Part shown: positions 41,035-49,841 of the stretch, one piece after another
Layout: every line of letters begins with the position of its first letter
How positions within the stretch are numbered: position 1 is the first letter of the stretch
From: SHVZ01 sp041906305
GTDB taxonomy: Bacteria > Pseudomonadota > Alphaproteobacteria > SHVZ01
DNA length: 64,000 nt
Direction: 5' to 3'
Assembly: GCA_041906305.1 (NCBI GenBank)
Contig: JAYRJL010000007.1
Span: forward strand, 62,001 to 126,000
Translations under genes and position numbers: made by a program
The notes under the pieces: model-generated
The model's input: the letters and a program-made list of their open reading frames with translations, nothing else
Databases searched by the model: none
What the model was told of the DNA's origin: nothing

Positions 41035-42489
41035 TTACGCGAAGGGATTGGCGACCCGGGGCCAGAACGGCACGGTCTTCTTGGTGTAGGGGATGTTGGC
41101 GAAGTCCGGCGGGATCGCGCCCGGCGTCGAGACGTAGATCACCTCGGCCGCAAGCGGTGCGAAGCGCGCATGGAAGTGCTGGGTCGACTTCACCACCGCG
41201 ATCTTCCGTTTGGTCGGATCGAGGCCGAGATTGGAGAAGGCATCCGGCGCATAGGTCTGGCCGCGAAGCGTGTTCAACACCAGGTCGATGCCTTCACCCT
41301 GGACCCACACCGCCTCGCCGAGCGGGATCTGGCCGCCATTGTTGCCGGTCTGGGTCAGCGCATCGCTGACTGCCTTGACCGTGACCCGCAGGTCGACGGT
41401 CTCGCCCGAGGCCTTGCCGCACTTGCCGCCGACGCGAAGGTCGAAGCTGGCGCCGACCCCGGCCTCCTTGCAGATGCGGACCGCGACGGGATCCCAGTAG
41501 CAGCCGCTGGCGACGTCGCGGATGCCGCGCTCCAGCAGGCGCTTCAGGATGAAGGTCGAGTCCGACGGCGCGCCGCCGCCGGCATTGTCCGCGACGTCGG
41601 CCATCACCACCAGGCCGTTCCTGACCTCGAGCGCGCGGTCGATCGCGGCGTCGACGTCGAGGTGAGGCGTCACCGTCTGCTCCCGGAGCGCGAAGATCTC
41701 GCGCCCGAGACTCTCGGCCAGCTTGGCCGCCTTCGCCTGGTCCCCGTCGGCGATCACCAGCATCCGGGCGCCGACGTCGGCGACGTCGCCCCAGGGAAAG
41801 CCGTGGGCGAACGAGACCGACAAGATGCCGTCCTTGCCTTCGAGCGCCATCATGCGGTCGACGAACCCCCGCATGGGCTCGACCGGCGTCCGCCACATGT
41901 TGACCATGCGGCAGTCGTAGAGCGCGCTGACCGGCTTGATCCTGCCGGCGCCGGCGGCCTTGCAGAGCGCATAGACCTCGCGCGCCCGGGCGGCGGTGTC
42001 GACGTGCGGGTATTCCTTGTAGGTGACGATCGCGGTCGCCGCGTCGATCATCTGCTGGGTCAGGTGGCAATGGAGATCGAGCTCGCACCCGATCGGCACC
42101 TTCGGCCCGACGATCGCGCGTGCCCGTGCGAGGATGTCGCCTTCGCAGTCGTCATAGCCGTCGGCGACCATCGCGCCGTGGAGAAACAGCAGCACCATGT
42201 CGACAGGCAGTGCCGCCTGGAGATCGCCCAGGATCTCGTCCCGGAACGCCTCGTAGACCGACCGGATCGTGGTCCCGGCCGGTTGGGCGAAGGTGGAAAG
42301 GCTCTCGACGACCTCGTGCCCGTCGGCTTCGGCGGCCTTCCGCCATTCGATCACCGGGGCGGTGCCGATCGCCGGGGGACGGCGGCTGGCGTCCCGGCGG
42401 AGCAGGGTCTCCTCGAAGGTGCGATAGCCGGTCGGGAGCGGCGAGAACGTGTTGGTCTCGGTCGCGAGCGAGGCGATGAAGATCTTCAT
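41035..42489 (-). CDS. M81-family metallopeptidase (MlrC-like)
   Basis: The product has 484 residues, starting at ATG 42487-42489 because MKIFIASLATETNTFSP is the family N terminus. Zinc-site motifs include FLHGAMVADGYDDCEGD, LDLHCHLTQQM and GGGAPSDSTF. MlrC in sphingomonads finishes degradation of the cyclic peptide microcystin; most homologues act on unknown peptides or amides. It is first in a two-gene operon with the M55 D-aminopeptidase. A GCTA-type -10 (42527-42534) lies 37 bp upstream. It is not evidence for microcystin use, since mlrA is absent. Confidence 0.8.
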   Translation of the reverse strand: MKIFIASLATETNTFSPLPTGYRTFEETLLRRDASRRPPAIGTAPVIEWRKAAEADGHEVVESLSTFAQPAGTTIRSVYEAFRDEILGDLQAALPVDMVLLFLHGAMVADGYDDCEGDILARARAIVGPKVPIGCELDLHCHLTQQMIDAATAIVTYKEYPHVDTAARAREVYALCKAAGAGRIKPVSALYDCRMVNMWRTPVEPMRGFVDRMMALEGKDGILSVSFAHGFPWGDVADVGARMLVIADGDQAKAAKLAESLGREIFALREQTVTPHLDVDAAIDRALEVRNGLVVMADVADNAGGGAPSDSTFILKRLLERGIRDVASGCYWDPVAVRICKEAGVGASFDLRVGGKCGKASGETVDLRVTVKAVSDALTQTGNNGGQIPLGEAVWVQGEGIDLVLNTLRGQTYAPDAFSNLGLDPTKRKIAVVKSTQHFHARFAPLAAEVIYVSTPGAIPPDFANIPYTKKTVPFWPRVANPFA

Positions 42490-42526
42490 GAGGGTTCGGA
42501 ATCCGAGGGAGGCGGGGAGGCAGCAC

Positions 42527-42534
42527 AGCCTAGC
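42527..42534 (-). promoter_or_regulatory. Putative -10 element (GCTAGGCT) of the M81-M55 operon
   Basis: On the minus strand GCTAGGCT lies 37 bp before the M81 start codon and matches the recurrent -10-like set. A -35 was not recognised. Confidence 0.4.
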
Positions 42535-42614
42535 AGCAAAAGGGCCCGTCCCGAGAGCAGGAGATACGCTTTGGAGGCGTTCCATCCAGCATCTCCCCTC
42601 CGGCCGCCGGCTTC

Positions 42615-42622
42615 GCTATGTT
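42615..42622 (+). promoter_or_regulatory. Putative -10 element (GCTATGTT) just before the PAS kinase gene
   Basis: GCTATGTTCGGG ends nine bases before the start ATG 42632, without a ribosome site, which suggests a leaderless or near-leaderless message. Confidence 0.4.
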
Positions 42623-42631
42623 CGGGCACCG

Positions 42632-44194
42632 ATGAGCGTCCTCGATTTCGCCCATGTCAGCGGCTCCGACCTCCGCCAGGAGGGACTCGGACTGATCGGC
42701 TTCGTCCTCGATGGGGTCAAGACCGCCGCCTGCTACATCGATCCGGAAGAGCGGATCCAGGCCTGGAATCAGTCTTATGAGCGGTTCTTCCCGGAGCACC
42801 AGGGGCTGCTCCGGCCGGGCTGGCCCTACATCGAGAACCTCCGGCGCTATTTCGAGGCGAACTCCAGCGCCACCGATCCTGCGCATTTTCAGGAGATCCT
42901 TGCCGCCGGCATCGCCCGCCACCGCGGCATGACCCACCCGAACCTGTTCCAGAAGAAGGATGGCCGGCGCCTGCGCGCCCAGACGGTCTGGTTCACCGAC
43001 GGGGCCTGCCTGAAGATGTGGACGGACGAGACCTTCACCTACTCGGTCCGTGAAAGCTCGCTCGACGTGCCGCAGTCGGATTCCGGTTACGGCGTCGCGG
43101 TGTTCGACGCGCGCGGCCACTTCGTCCGCGCCAACCGCCAGCTCGAGGAACTCTTCCCGCGCGCGGTCGACCTGTTCGATGCGCGCACGAGCTATACCGA
43201 CCACCTCCGCCGATACGGCGACACGGCGTTTGCCGAGAGCGAGCGGGACAAGGTCGAGACGCTGATCGGTCGAGGCAACCCGCCGGATCATCCGCTCGAC
43301 CGGCCGCTGGTAATCCGCCGCCGCGACGGCGGATGGCTCCAGCTCGAGGAGCGCCGCCTGTTCGATGGCAGCCTGAACGCGTACTGGCTCGACATTTCGA
43401 CGGTAAAGTCGCTGGAGGCGACCAACGAGGAGCTGAACCGGCTGGTCGACGAGTTGACCGAGGCGCGGCTCAAGGCGGAAAGCGCCAACCGGGTGCGCTC
43501 CGAGTTCGTCGCCATGATGAGCCACGAGCTGCGCACGCCGCTGCATGCGATCATCGGCTTTGCCGAGGTGATCCTCGACCTGGCGGGACGCAAGCCGGGC
43601 CTCGACGCGTTCATCGGTCACGCGAACGACATCCTCGATGGCGGCCGCCGCCTCCTCGGCGCGATCGACGAGATGCTGGACCTGGCGCGGATCGACGCCG
43701 GGCGCATCCGCCTCGATGCGCGCGAGATCGATCCGGAAAAGCTGCTGGGGGCCTGCACCCGCCAGGCGGCCGACGACGCGACGAAGCGCGGCGTTCAGCT
43801 CTCGATCGCGGTCGAGCCGGGCTGTCCCACGATCTGGGCGGACGAGGCGGCCCTGCGGAAGGTCCTGCTGAACCTCCTGTCCAACGGAATCAAATTCACC
43901 CCGCAGGGCGGACGGATCTCCATCGGCGCGCAGCCGGTCGAAGGCAGTCGGGTCAGGCTCACGATCGCGGACACCGGCATCGGCATTCCCGCGGATCGTC
44001 TCTCCGGCATCTTCGAACCTTTCGCGCAGCTCGACGTTTCATATCGTCGGGAGGCCGAAGGCGTCGGTATCGGCCTCGCCCTCGTTCGCGAGCTGGTCGA
44101 GTACATGGACGGCGAGGTCGCGATCTCGAGCGAAGTCGGGCAGGGAACCATCGTCGAGGTGACTCTCCCGTCGACGCGCGCCGCTCGCGCCTGA
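42632..44194 (+). CDS. Two-PAS sensor histidine kinase
   Basis: The product has 520 residues. It has two PAS-like regions (about 30-140, with CYIDPEERIQAWNQSYERFF, and 150-260, with VAVFDARGHFVRANRQLEEL), a coiled coil near 260-290, the phospho-acceptor His298 in MMSHELRTPLHA, and an HATPase domain (LLSNGIKFTP, ADTGIGIP, GVGIGLALVREL). No membrane segment is visible, so the signal is cytoplasmic. No response regulator lies nearby. A secreted protein of unknown function follows 23 bp later on the same strand. Confidence 0.85.
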   Translation: MSVLDFAHVSGSDLRQEGLGLIGFVLDGVKTAACYIDPEERIQAWNQSYERFFPEHQGLLRPGWPYIENLRRYFEANSSATDPAHFQEILAAGIARHRGMTHPNLFQKKDGRRLRAQTVWFTDGACLKMWTDETFTYSVRESSLDVPQSDSGYGVAVFDARGHFVRANRQLEELFPRAVDLFDARTSYTDHLRRYGDTAFAESERDKVETLIGRGNPPDHPLDRPLVIRRRDGGWLQLEERRLFDGSLNAYWLDISTVKSLEATNEELNRLVDELTEARLKAESANRVRSEFVAMMSHELRTPLHAIIGFAEVILDLAGRKPGLDAFIGHANDILDGGRRLLGAIDEMLDLARIDAGRIRLDAREIDPEKLLGACTRQAADDATKRGVQLSIAVEPGCPTIWADEAALRKVLLNLLSNGIKFTPQGGRISIGAQPVEGSRVRLTIADTGIGIPADRLSGIFEPFAQLDVSYRREAEGVGIGLALVRELVEYMDGEVAISSEVGQGTIVEVTLPSTRAARA

Positions 44195-44217
44195 TCGAAG
44201 GCCTTGGGAAGGATCAC

Positions 44218-45117
44218 ATGGTGAAGCGTGCCGCAGCCGCCTTCGCGGCCGGATTGATTGCCGTCCTGTGCGTGGGGCCGGCGAGGGCCGACGGGCTCGC
44301 GCGGTTCCAGCAGGAAATCCTGCCGAAGCTCAGGAAGAACGAATTCACCTACGAAAAGGCGTCGGCGCTCGGGGCCGGCGGCTTCGTGCTCGAGAGAGTG
44401 GTCGTGTCCTCGCCCTCGGAGGCGGGTCGGCCGGGGCGGGCGGAGCTCCGCGTCGCTCGGCTCGAAGTCGAGGAGTTGGACTTCGACGGCTTTGCCGCGG
44501 GCGAGGCGCGCTTCGCCAAGGTCGCGGCGAAAGGGATGGTGGTTCCGGAGAACGGTGCCTACGCGGCGGATGCCAGGCGCTTCGGCGCGGCCATGAGCCC
44601 GGCCGACGGGCGCCTCGAGTATCGATGGGATCCGGCGTCCCAGGTCCTGGCGATCAACCGCTTCGAGCTCGCGTCCGGACGCGATCACATCGCGCTGGAG
44701 GCGGTGCTCGACAAAGTCCAGGCGCTGCGGGGGCCCAAGGCGTGGGACATCGGCGTCGCGGTCCGCTCGGCGCGTCTGGTCTACGACAATCATCAGAGCC
44801 TGGCGCGCGCCTTGCGCCTGTTCGCGGCGCAGTCGGGAAGGACCGAGGAGGCGGTACACCGCGAGTGGTTGAACCGCATCGCGATGACCGCCAACGGCAA
44901 GGGGCAGCGGACGACCCAGGCGGCCGATGCGATCGCCTCGTTCGTCCAGGACTATCGCCACCCGAAGGGACCGCTGACGCTCGCCTTCCGTCCGGCACAG
45001 CCGGTGCCGTACGCGATGCTGCTGGCGGCGCTGTTCCTTCCGGACCCCGCGCAGGTAGCCGGCCTTGCTGCGACCTATCCGGCCACGCGTCTCGGCGCCG
45101 CGGCGCCCGTCCGCTAG
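44218..45117 (+). CDS. Exported protein of unknown function
   Basis: The product has 299 residues with a signal peptide (MVKRAAAAFAAGLIAVLCVG, cut after PARA). No family was recognised. The first half (about 25-160) alternates short polar strands and glycine-rich turns, and the second is helical. It starts 23 bp after the PAS kinase gene, so it is probably cotranscribed with it. A role as a periplasmic partner or output of that kinase is speculative. Confidence 0.55.
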   Translation: MVKRAAAAFAAGLIAVLCVGPARADGLARFQQEILPKLRKNEFTYEKASALGAGGFVLERVVVSSPSEAGRPGRAELRVARLEVEELDFDGFAAGEARFAKVAAKGMVVPENGAYAADARRFGAAMSPADGRLEYRWDPASQVLAINRFELASGRDHIALEAVLDKVQALRGPKAWDIGVAVRSARLVYDNHQSLARALRLFAAQSGRTEEAVHREWLNRIAMTANGKGQRTTQAADAIASFVQDYRHPKGPLTLAFRPAQPVPYAMLLAALFLPDPAQVAGLAATYPATRLGAAAPVR

Positions 45118-45120
45118 CTC

Positions 45121-46725
45121 CTACGGCGCGACGCAGTAGCCGTCGCGACGCGGATCGCAGCCACCGATCTTGGCGCCCGTCGCCGGGTCGATCGAGATTC
45201 CGTGCATGCCGCCGACGGCCCAGGTCCAGGGCTCGACCACATGGACCTCGTGGCCGCGCTTGCGCAGCCCCTCGACGGTCGCGGCCGGCATCCGCGCCTC
45301 CACATGCACCTTCCTTCCGTCCCAGAGCCGACCGCGCGGCTCCTCGACGGCGTCCTGCATGAGCGAGCCGTAGTCGATGTGCTGGACCATGACCTGCGTC
45401 TGGGTCTGCGAGATGCCGTAGCTGCCGGGCGTTCCGAGCGCCAGGACCGGCTTGCCATCGCGGGTCGAGACGCTGGGCGCCAGGCACAGGGCCAGGTCGC
45501 TGCCGGGTTTCATGTAGGCCTTGCCCTGCGGATGGACCTCGCCCCAGTAGAGGAAATTGTTGAGGCAGACGCCGGTATCGGGCACGACGATGCCGCAGCC
45601 GAACTTGGCGCCCAGGCTCTGCGTCAGGCAGACGACATTGCCTTCGGCGTCGGCGGCCGAGAACGAGGTCGTGTGCTCCTTGTTCGGATCGGGCTTGGTC
45701 GGGATCCACTGCTCGGTCAGCCCTTCGATCGGCTTCCCGTCCTTCACCCGCGCGCGCAGCTTCTCGACCTCGGACGAGGAGAGGATCTCTTTGAGCTCTT
45801 CCGGCGAAGGCCGGTTGCGCTCGATGCGGACGCCGGCGGCAAGCCGGATGGCGCGGAAGACGGTGTCGACATGGTCGATGCCGTTCCGCTCCATCTTCTT
45901 GAGGTCGAAGCCGTCGAGGACGGCCAGCGTCAGCAGGTACTGGAAGCTCTCGGCCGGCGGCGGCACCGAATGCACTTGCATGCCGCGATAGGAGACGGCG
46001 ATCGGATCCTGCCACTCGGGCCTGACGCCTTCGATGTCCTTCTCGGTCAGCGTGCCGCCGATCGAAGCCAGGTGCTTGACGATCGCCTTGCCGAGCTTCC
46101 CGCCGTAGAGATGCCCGATGCCCTCCGACGCGATTGCCTCGTAGGTGCGCGCCAGCTCCGGCTGCTTGATCACCTGCCCCTGCGCGACCTCGCCGGCGCC
46201 GCCGAGGTAGTTCCTTGCCCAACCTTCGTAGAAATCCTTGTAGGGCTTGATCTCGGGGATCGAGGAGTTGAAAGCGTAGGCGCCGAAGGCGGTCAGTGGG
46301 TAGCCGTCGCGCGCGATCGCGATCGCCGGCGCCAGCACCTCGGCGAACGACTTCCGGCCGTAGGTCTTCACCATCTCGTGCCAGCCGGCGAGGTTGCCGG
46401 GCGTGCCGCAGGAGAGCGGGCCGCGATGGAGGTCCTCACGGTCCTTGAGCGTCTCGATCGGCAGCTTCTCCGGGACCTTGGTGACGAAGTCGAGCGCGCG
46501 GATCCGCTTCTCCTTGGCGACATAGCAGGTCGCCATGCCCATCCCGGCGAGGCCCGACATGAACGGCTCGGCGACATTGAGGGCGGCCGCGACCGCGGCG
46601 ATCGCGTCGAAGGCGTTGCCGCCGGATCGCAGCATCGCCGCGCCGGCCTGCGCCGCCAGCGGATGCGCACAGGCGATCATGCCATGGACCGAGCCGATCA
46701 TCGGACGCTTGCCGTTCGTGGACAT
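45121..46725 (-). CDS. Gamma-glutamyltransferase family protein, cytoplasmic type
   Basis: The product has 534 residues, starting at ATG 46723-46725. The longer frame that reaches 48117 is antisense to the ABC-F gene and rejected. The nucleophile is Thr352 (EHTTSFSAADAEGN), where auto-cleavage would split the precursor into large and small subunits. SGGNAFDAIAAVAAALNV and LGTPGSYGISQTQTQ also match the family. No signal peptide is present, unlike the periplasmic E. coli enzyme, so it may be an intracellular glutathione or cephalosporin-acylase-like enzyme. It is read from a GCTA-type promoter. Confidence 0.8.
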   Translation of the reverse strand: MSTNGKRPMIGSVHGMIACAHPLAAQAGAAMLRSGGNAFDAIAAVAAALNVAEPFMSGLAGMGMATCYVAKEKRIRALDFVTKVPEKLPIETLKDREDLHRGPLSCGTPGNLAGWHEMVKTYGRKSFAEVLAPAIAIARDGYPLTAFGAYAFNSSIPEIKPYKDFYEGWARNYLGGAGEVAQGQVIKQPELARTYEAIASEGIGHLYGGKLGKAIVKHLASIGGTLTEKDIEGVRPEWQDPIAVSYRGMQVHSVPPPAESFQYLLTLAVLDGFDLKKMERNGIDHVDTVFRAIRLAAGVRIERNRPSPEELKEILSSSEVEKLRARVKDGKPIEGLTEQWIPTKPDPNKEHTTSFSAADAEGNVVCLTQSLGAKFGCGIVVPDTGVCLNNFLYWGEVHPQGKAYMKPGSDLALCLAPSVSTRDGKPVLALGTPGSYGISQTQTQVMVQHIDYGSLMQDAVEEPRGRLWDGRKVHVEARMPAATVEGLRKRGHEVHVVEPWTWAVGGMHGISIDPATGAKIGGCDPRRDGYCVAP

Positions 46726-46768
46726 CGCGAGCCTCAGGAGTGTGGTGATTGGACGTGGGCGGGCGGCG

Positions 46769-46776
46769 AGCCTAGC
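46769..46776 (-). promoter_or_regulatory. Putative -10 element (GCTAGGCT) of the gamma-glutamyltransferase gene
   Basis: On the minus strand GCTAGGCTCGCCG lies 43 bp before the start codon, the same octamer as before the M81 gene. It overlaps nothing else, because the ABC-F gene ends at 46782. Confidence 0.4.
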
Positions 46777-46781
46777 ACGGC

Positions 46782-48584
46782 TCAGCCTTCGATTTCCTCG
46801 CGCTTGAGCTCGAGGGCGAGCCATTCTTCCTCCATCGCCGCGAGCTCCGCCTGGAGCGCAGGCAGGCGGGCGCTGGCGGCATCGAAGGCGGCGCGGTCCT
46901 TCCGATAAAGATCCGGATCGTGGAGCTTCGCCTGCTGTCGGGCGATCTCTGCCGTGGTCTCCTCGATCCGCCCCGGCAGGGTCTTCAGCGCATGGGTCTC
47001 CTTGAAGGAGAGGCGCGCCTTGGCCGCGGCTGGCGCACCGCGCGGCTTGTCGGCGGCGGCCTTCGGGGCCTTGATCGCGGCCTTGGCTTCGACCCCGTGG
47101 CCGCGCTGGGCGACCATGTCGGAATAGCCCCCGGCATACTCGACCCAGCGCCCGTCGCCCTCGGACGCGATCACCGACGTCGCGACGCGATCGAGGAAGT
47201 CGCGATCGTGGCTGACCAGCAGCACGGTGCCGGCATAGTCGGCGAGCATCTCCTGCAGGAGGTCGAGAGTTTCGAGGTCGAGATCGTTGGTCGGCTCGTC
47301 GAGCACCAGCAGGTTCGATGGCCGCGCCAGCACGGTCGCCAGCACCAGGCGGCCCCGTTCGCCACCCGAAAGCGTACCTACGGGCGTCTTCGCCTGCTCC
47401 GGCTTGAACAGGAAGTCCTTCATGTAGCTCATCACGTGCCGGGGCGTGCCGTCGACGATGACGGTGTCGCCGCGCCCGTCGGTCAGCGTGTCGGCGAGGG
47501 AGCGTGCCGGATCGAGGCTGCGTCGCTGCTGGTCGAGCGTGGCGGGCGCCAGGTTGGCGCCGAGGCGCACGGTGCCGCTGTCGGGCGAGAGCGTGCCCGT
47601 CAAAAGGTTGAGCAGCGTGGTCTTGCCGGCCCCGTTGGGGCCGACGATGCCGACCCGATCGCCGCGCAGGATGCGGGTCGAGAACTCGGCCACGATCTTC
47701 GTCTCGCCGAATGCCTTGGTGATGTTCTTCGTCTCGACGATCAGGGTGCCGGAGCCCTGTCCCTCTGCCGCGGCGAGCTTCACCTGTCCCTCGACCTTGC
47801 GATGCTCGCGGACCTGTCGGCGGAGATCCTGGAGGCGGGCGAGGCGGCCTTGGTTGCGCTTGCGGCGCGCGGTCACGCCATAGCGAAGCCAGTGCTCTTC
47901 CATGACGATGCGGCGGTCGAGCTTGTGCTGCTCCAGCTCTTCCTGGGCCAGCACTTCGTCGCGCCATGCCTCGAACTCGGCGAAGCCGCGATCGAGACGG
48001 CGCGTGGTGCCGCGGTCCAGCCAGGTCGTCGCCCGCGACAGCTTCTGCAGGAGGCGGCGGTCGTGGCTGATCACGACCAGCGCGGAGCGGAGTCCGGAGA
48101 GCTCGGTCTCCAGCCATTCGATCGCCGGCAGGTCGAGATGGTTGGTCGGCTCGTCGAGCAACAGGATGTCGGGGGAGGGGGCGAGGGCGCGGGCGAGCGC
48201 GGTCCGGCGGATCTCTCCGCCTGAAAGCCGGCCGGGGGCCTCGTCGCCGGCGAGGCCGAGCTGCTCCAGCAGGTAGCGGGCCCGGTGACGGTCGTCGCCG
48301 GGCCCGAGCCCGGCCTCGACGTAGGCGAGCGTCGTCGCGTGCCCCGTCAGGTCCGGTTCCTGGGGCAGGTAACGGATCGTCGTCCCGGGCTGCAGGAAGC
48401 GCGTACCGCGGTCGGGCTCGATCAGGCCGGCGGCGACCTTCAGCAGCGTCGACTTGCCGGAACCGTTGCGGCCGACGAGGCAGAGACGCTCCCCGTCCGC
48501 GACCGACAGTTCGGCGCCGTCGAGCAGGGCCGAGTCGCCGAGGGTGAGGCCGATATCCTGGAGAAGGAGAAGGGGCGGGGCCAT
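46782..48584 (-). CDS. ABC-F ATPase (Uup-like)
   Basis: The product has 600 residues with two ABC domains and no membrane segment. Walker A motifs are GRNGSGKSTLLK and GPNGAGKTTLLN, signatures LSGGEIRR and LSGGERGR, and Walker B lines ILLLDEPTNHLDL and LVLDEPTNDLDL. A linker between the domains is helical, and the C terminus (about 540-600) is a coiled coil as in Uup. Uup-type proteins act on the ribosome or on branched DNA junctions; the coiled coil binds nucleic acid. It is upstream of the gamma-glutamyltransferase gene on the same strand. Resistance to antibiotics is not suggested by sequence. Confidence 0.85.
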   Translation of the reverse strand: MAPPLLLLQDIGLTLGDSALLDGAELSVADGERLCLVGRNGSGKSTLLKVAAGLIEPDRGTRFLQPGTTIRYLPQEPDLTGHATTLAYVEAGLGPGDDRHRARYLLEQLGLAGDEAPGRLSGGEIRRTALARALAPSPDILLLDEPTNHLDLPAIEWLETELSGLRSALVVISHDRRLLQKLSRATTWLDRGTTRRLDRGFAEFEAWRDEVLAQEELEQHKLDRRIVMEEHWLRYGVTARRKRNQGRLARLQDLRRQVREHRKVEGQVKLAAAEGQGSGTLIVETKNITKAFGETKIVAEFSTRILRGDRVGIVGPNGAGKTTLLNLLTGTLSPDSGTVRLGANLAPATLDQQRRSLDPARSLADTLTDGRGDTVIVDGTPRHVMSYMKDFLFKPEQAKTPVGTLSGGERGRLVLATVLARPSNLLVLDEPTNDLDLETLDLLQEMLADYAGTVLLVSHDRDFLDRVATSVIASEGDGRWVEYAGGYSDMVAQRGHGVEAKAAIKAPKAAADKPRGAPAAAKARLSFKETHALKTLPGRIEETTAEIARQQAKLHDPDLYRKDRAAFDAASARLPALQAELAAMEEEWLALELKREEIEG

Positions 48585-48618
48585 GGGCGCCGCATATGAC
48601 GGCGCCTGGGCGCGGCGC

Positions 48619-49827
48619 TCAAGCAGACTTTTCGGGCAGGACGACCCGAGCCGGCGGCAGCAGCAGGGAAACTGTGGTGCCGGTGCCTGGTTGGCTCTTC
48701 ATGCTGATGGTGCCGCCATGGAGCCCGGCCAGGCGCTTGGCAATATGGAGGCCGAGACCGCTGCCCTCGGCGCCCATGCTGACCTGATGGTCGCCCTGGC
48801 GGAACGGCTCGAAGATCGAGGCGATCGTCGAGGGATCGATGCCTGCGCCATCGTCGACGACCGAGATCCGGAGATACGACGACTCGTCGCGTTTGACCGA
48901 AACCTCGATGCGGCCGTTCTGGCGCGAGAACTTGATCGCGTTCGACAGCAGGTTGAGCAGGATCTGCTTCATTGCCCGCTCATCCGCCTCGATGACGAGA
49001 GTCGGATCCGCCGTGGAGAGCTCGACGGCGAGCTCCTTCCTCTGCGTCTGCGGCGTCACGGTGCGAAGGCATTCCTCGATCAGATCGGCGATGTGGAACT
49101 GCGTCGGCCTGAGATCGAAGCGGTCGGCCTCGATACGCGCGAGATCCAGCAGGTCGTTGATCAGGTCGAGAAGATGGCGCCCGCTGGTGCCGACGTCGTT
49201 GACGTAGTCCATGTAGCGCGCGGGCATCGGCCCGAAGATCTGCCGACTCATCATCTCGGTGAAGCCGATGATGGCGTTGAGCGGCGTCCTGAGCTCGTGG
49301 CTCATGTTCGCGAGGAATTGCGACTTGGCCTTGGAGGCCTGCAAGGCTTCGTCGCGCGTCTGCCGCAAGCGCTTGGCAAGCAGCTCCGCGTCCATCAAGG
49401 ATGCCCGCATCGCCTGGAGCACGACCAGCGTCTCGCTCGTGGGGTCGTGGAGCGCGAAGTCGGCGGCGGTCAGCTGGAGGCGCAGCATCTCGTCGGCGTC
49501 GGCCACGCGGGGCGACACCAGCAGCATCAGCCGACCGTCGGAGAGAGGCGCGATCTGTCCTTTCACCACCAGAGGCGGTGGCTGGCGGCTCCTCAGGATC
49601 AGCAGCGTGTCGGTGAGCTGGGGAATGGCCTCGGCAGTCAGGGGGCCGACAGGCCGAAGAGGCTCGAAGACGCGATCCAGCATCTGGCCGGGAACCAGCG
49701 CCGGAAGCAGGCGCTTGATCACCGGGGCGACGCGCTGAACCTTCAGGTCGCGATCGAGGATGACATGAAAGGGGAACAGCCGGTCGGCGACCGCGGCGTC
49801 GAGCGATAATGTTCCCCCCGAAGGCAT
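48619..49827 (-). CDS. HNOBA-domain sensor histidine kinase (NO-response partner of H-NOX)
   Basis: The product has 402 residues. The N-terminal 135 residues (FPFHVILDRDLKVQRVAPVI, ADFALHDPTSETLVVLQ) match the heme-NO-binding-associated (HNOBA) domain, then a coiled coil (about 135-168), phospho-acceptor His177 (LANMSHELRTPLNA) and an HATPase domain (LLSNAIKFSR, VDDGAGIDP). H-NOX proteins control such kinases by direct contact when they bind NO. The H-NOX gene begins upstream on the same strand and ends 14 bp before this start. No response regulator or cyclase gene lies adjacent. Confidence 0.85.
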   Translation of the reverse strand: MPSGGTLSLDAAVADRLFPFHVILDRDLKVQRVAPVIKRLLPALVPGQMLDRVFEPLRPVGPLTAEAIPQLTDTLLILRSRQPPPLVVKGQIAPLSDGRLMLLVSPRVADADEMLRLQLTAADFALHDPTSETLVVLQAMRASLMDAELLAKRLRQTRDEALQASKAKSQFLANMSHELRTPLNAIIGFTEMMSRQIFGPMPARYMDYVNDVGTSGRHLLDLINDLLDLARIEADRFDLRPTQFHIADLIEECLRTVTPQTQRKELAVELSTADPTLVIEADERAMKQILLNLLSNAIKFSRQNGRIEVSVKRDESSYLRISVVDDGAGIDPSTIASIFEPFRQGDHQVSMGAEGSGLGLHIAKRLAGLHGGTISMKSQPGTGTTVSLLLPPARVVLPEKSA

Positions 49828-49841
49828 CGAGCGTCCGGCGG

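Noticed and set aside
41035..42489. Microcystin degradation suggested by the MlrC-like peptidase
   Set aside because: The mlrA and mlrB genes are absent, and M81 proteins are common in bacteria without this trait.
46726..48117. Apparent 464-residue N-terminal extension of the gamma-glutamyltransferase (ORF to 48117)
   Set aside because: The extension is a second frame within the ABC-F gene and is Arg/Pro-rich without motifs. The true start has upstream bases that fit a ribosome site.
46782..48584. Antibiotic-resistance ABC-F protein
   Set aside because: The length, linker and C-terminal coiled coil fit Uup, not the ARE resistance group.
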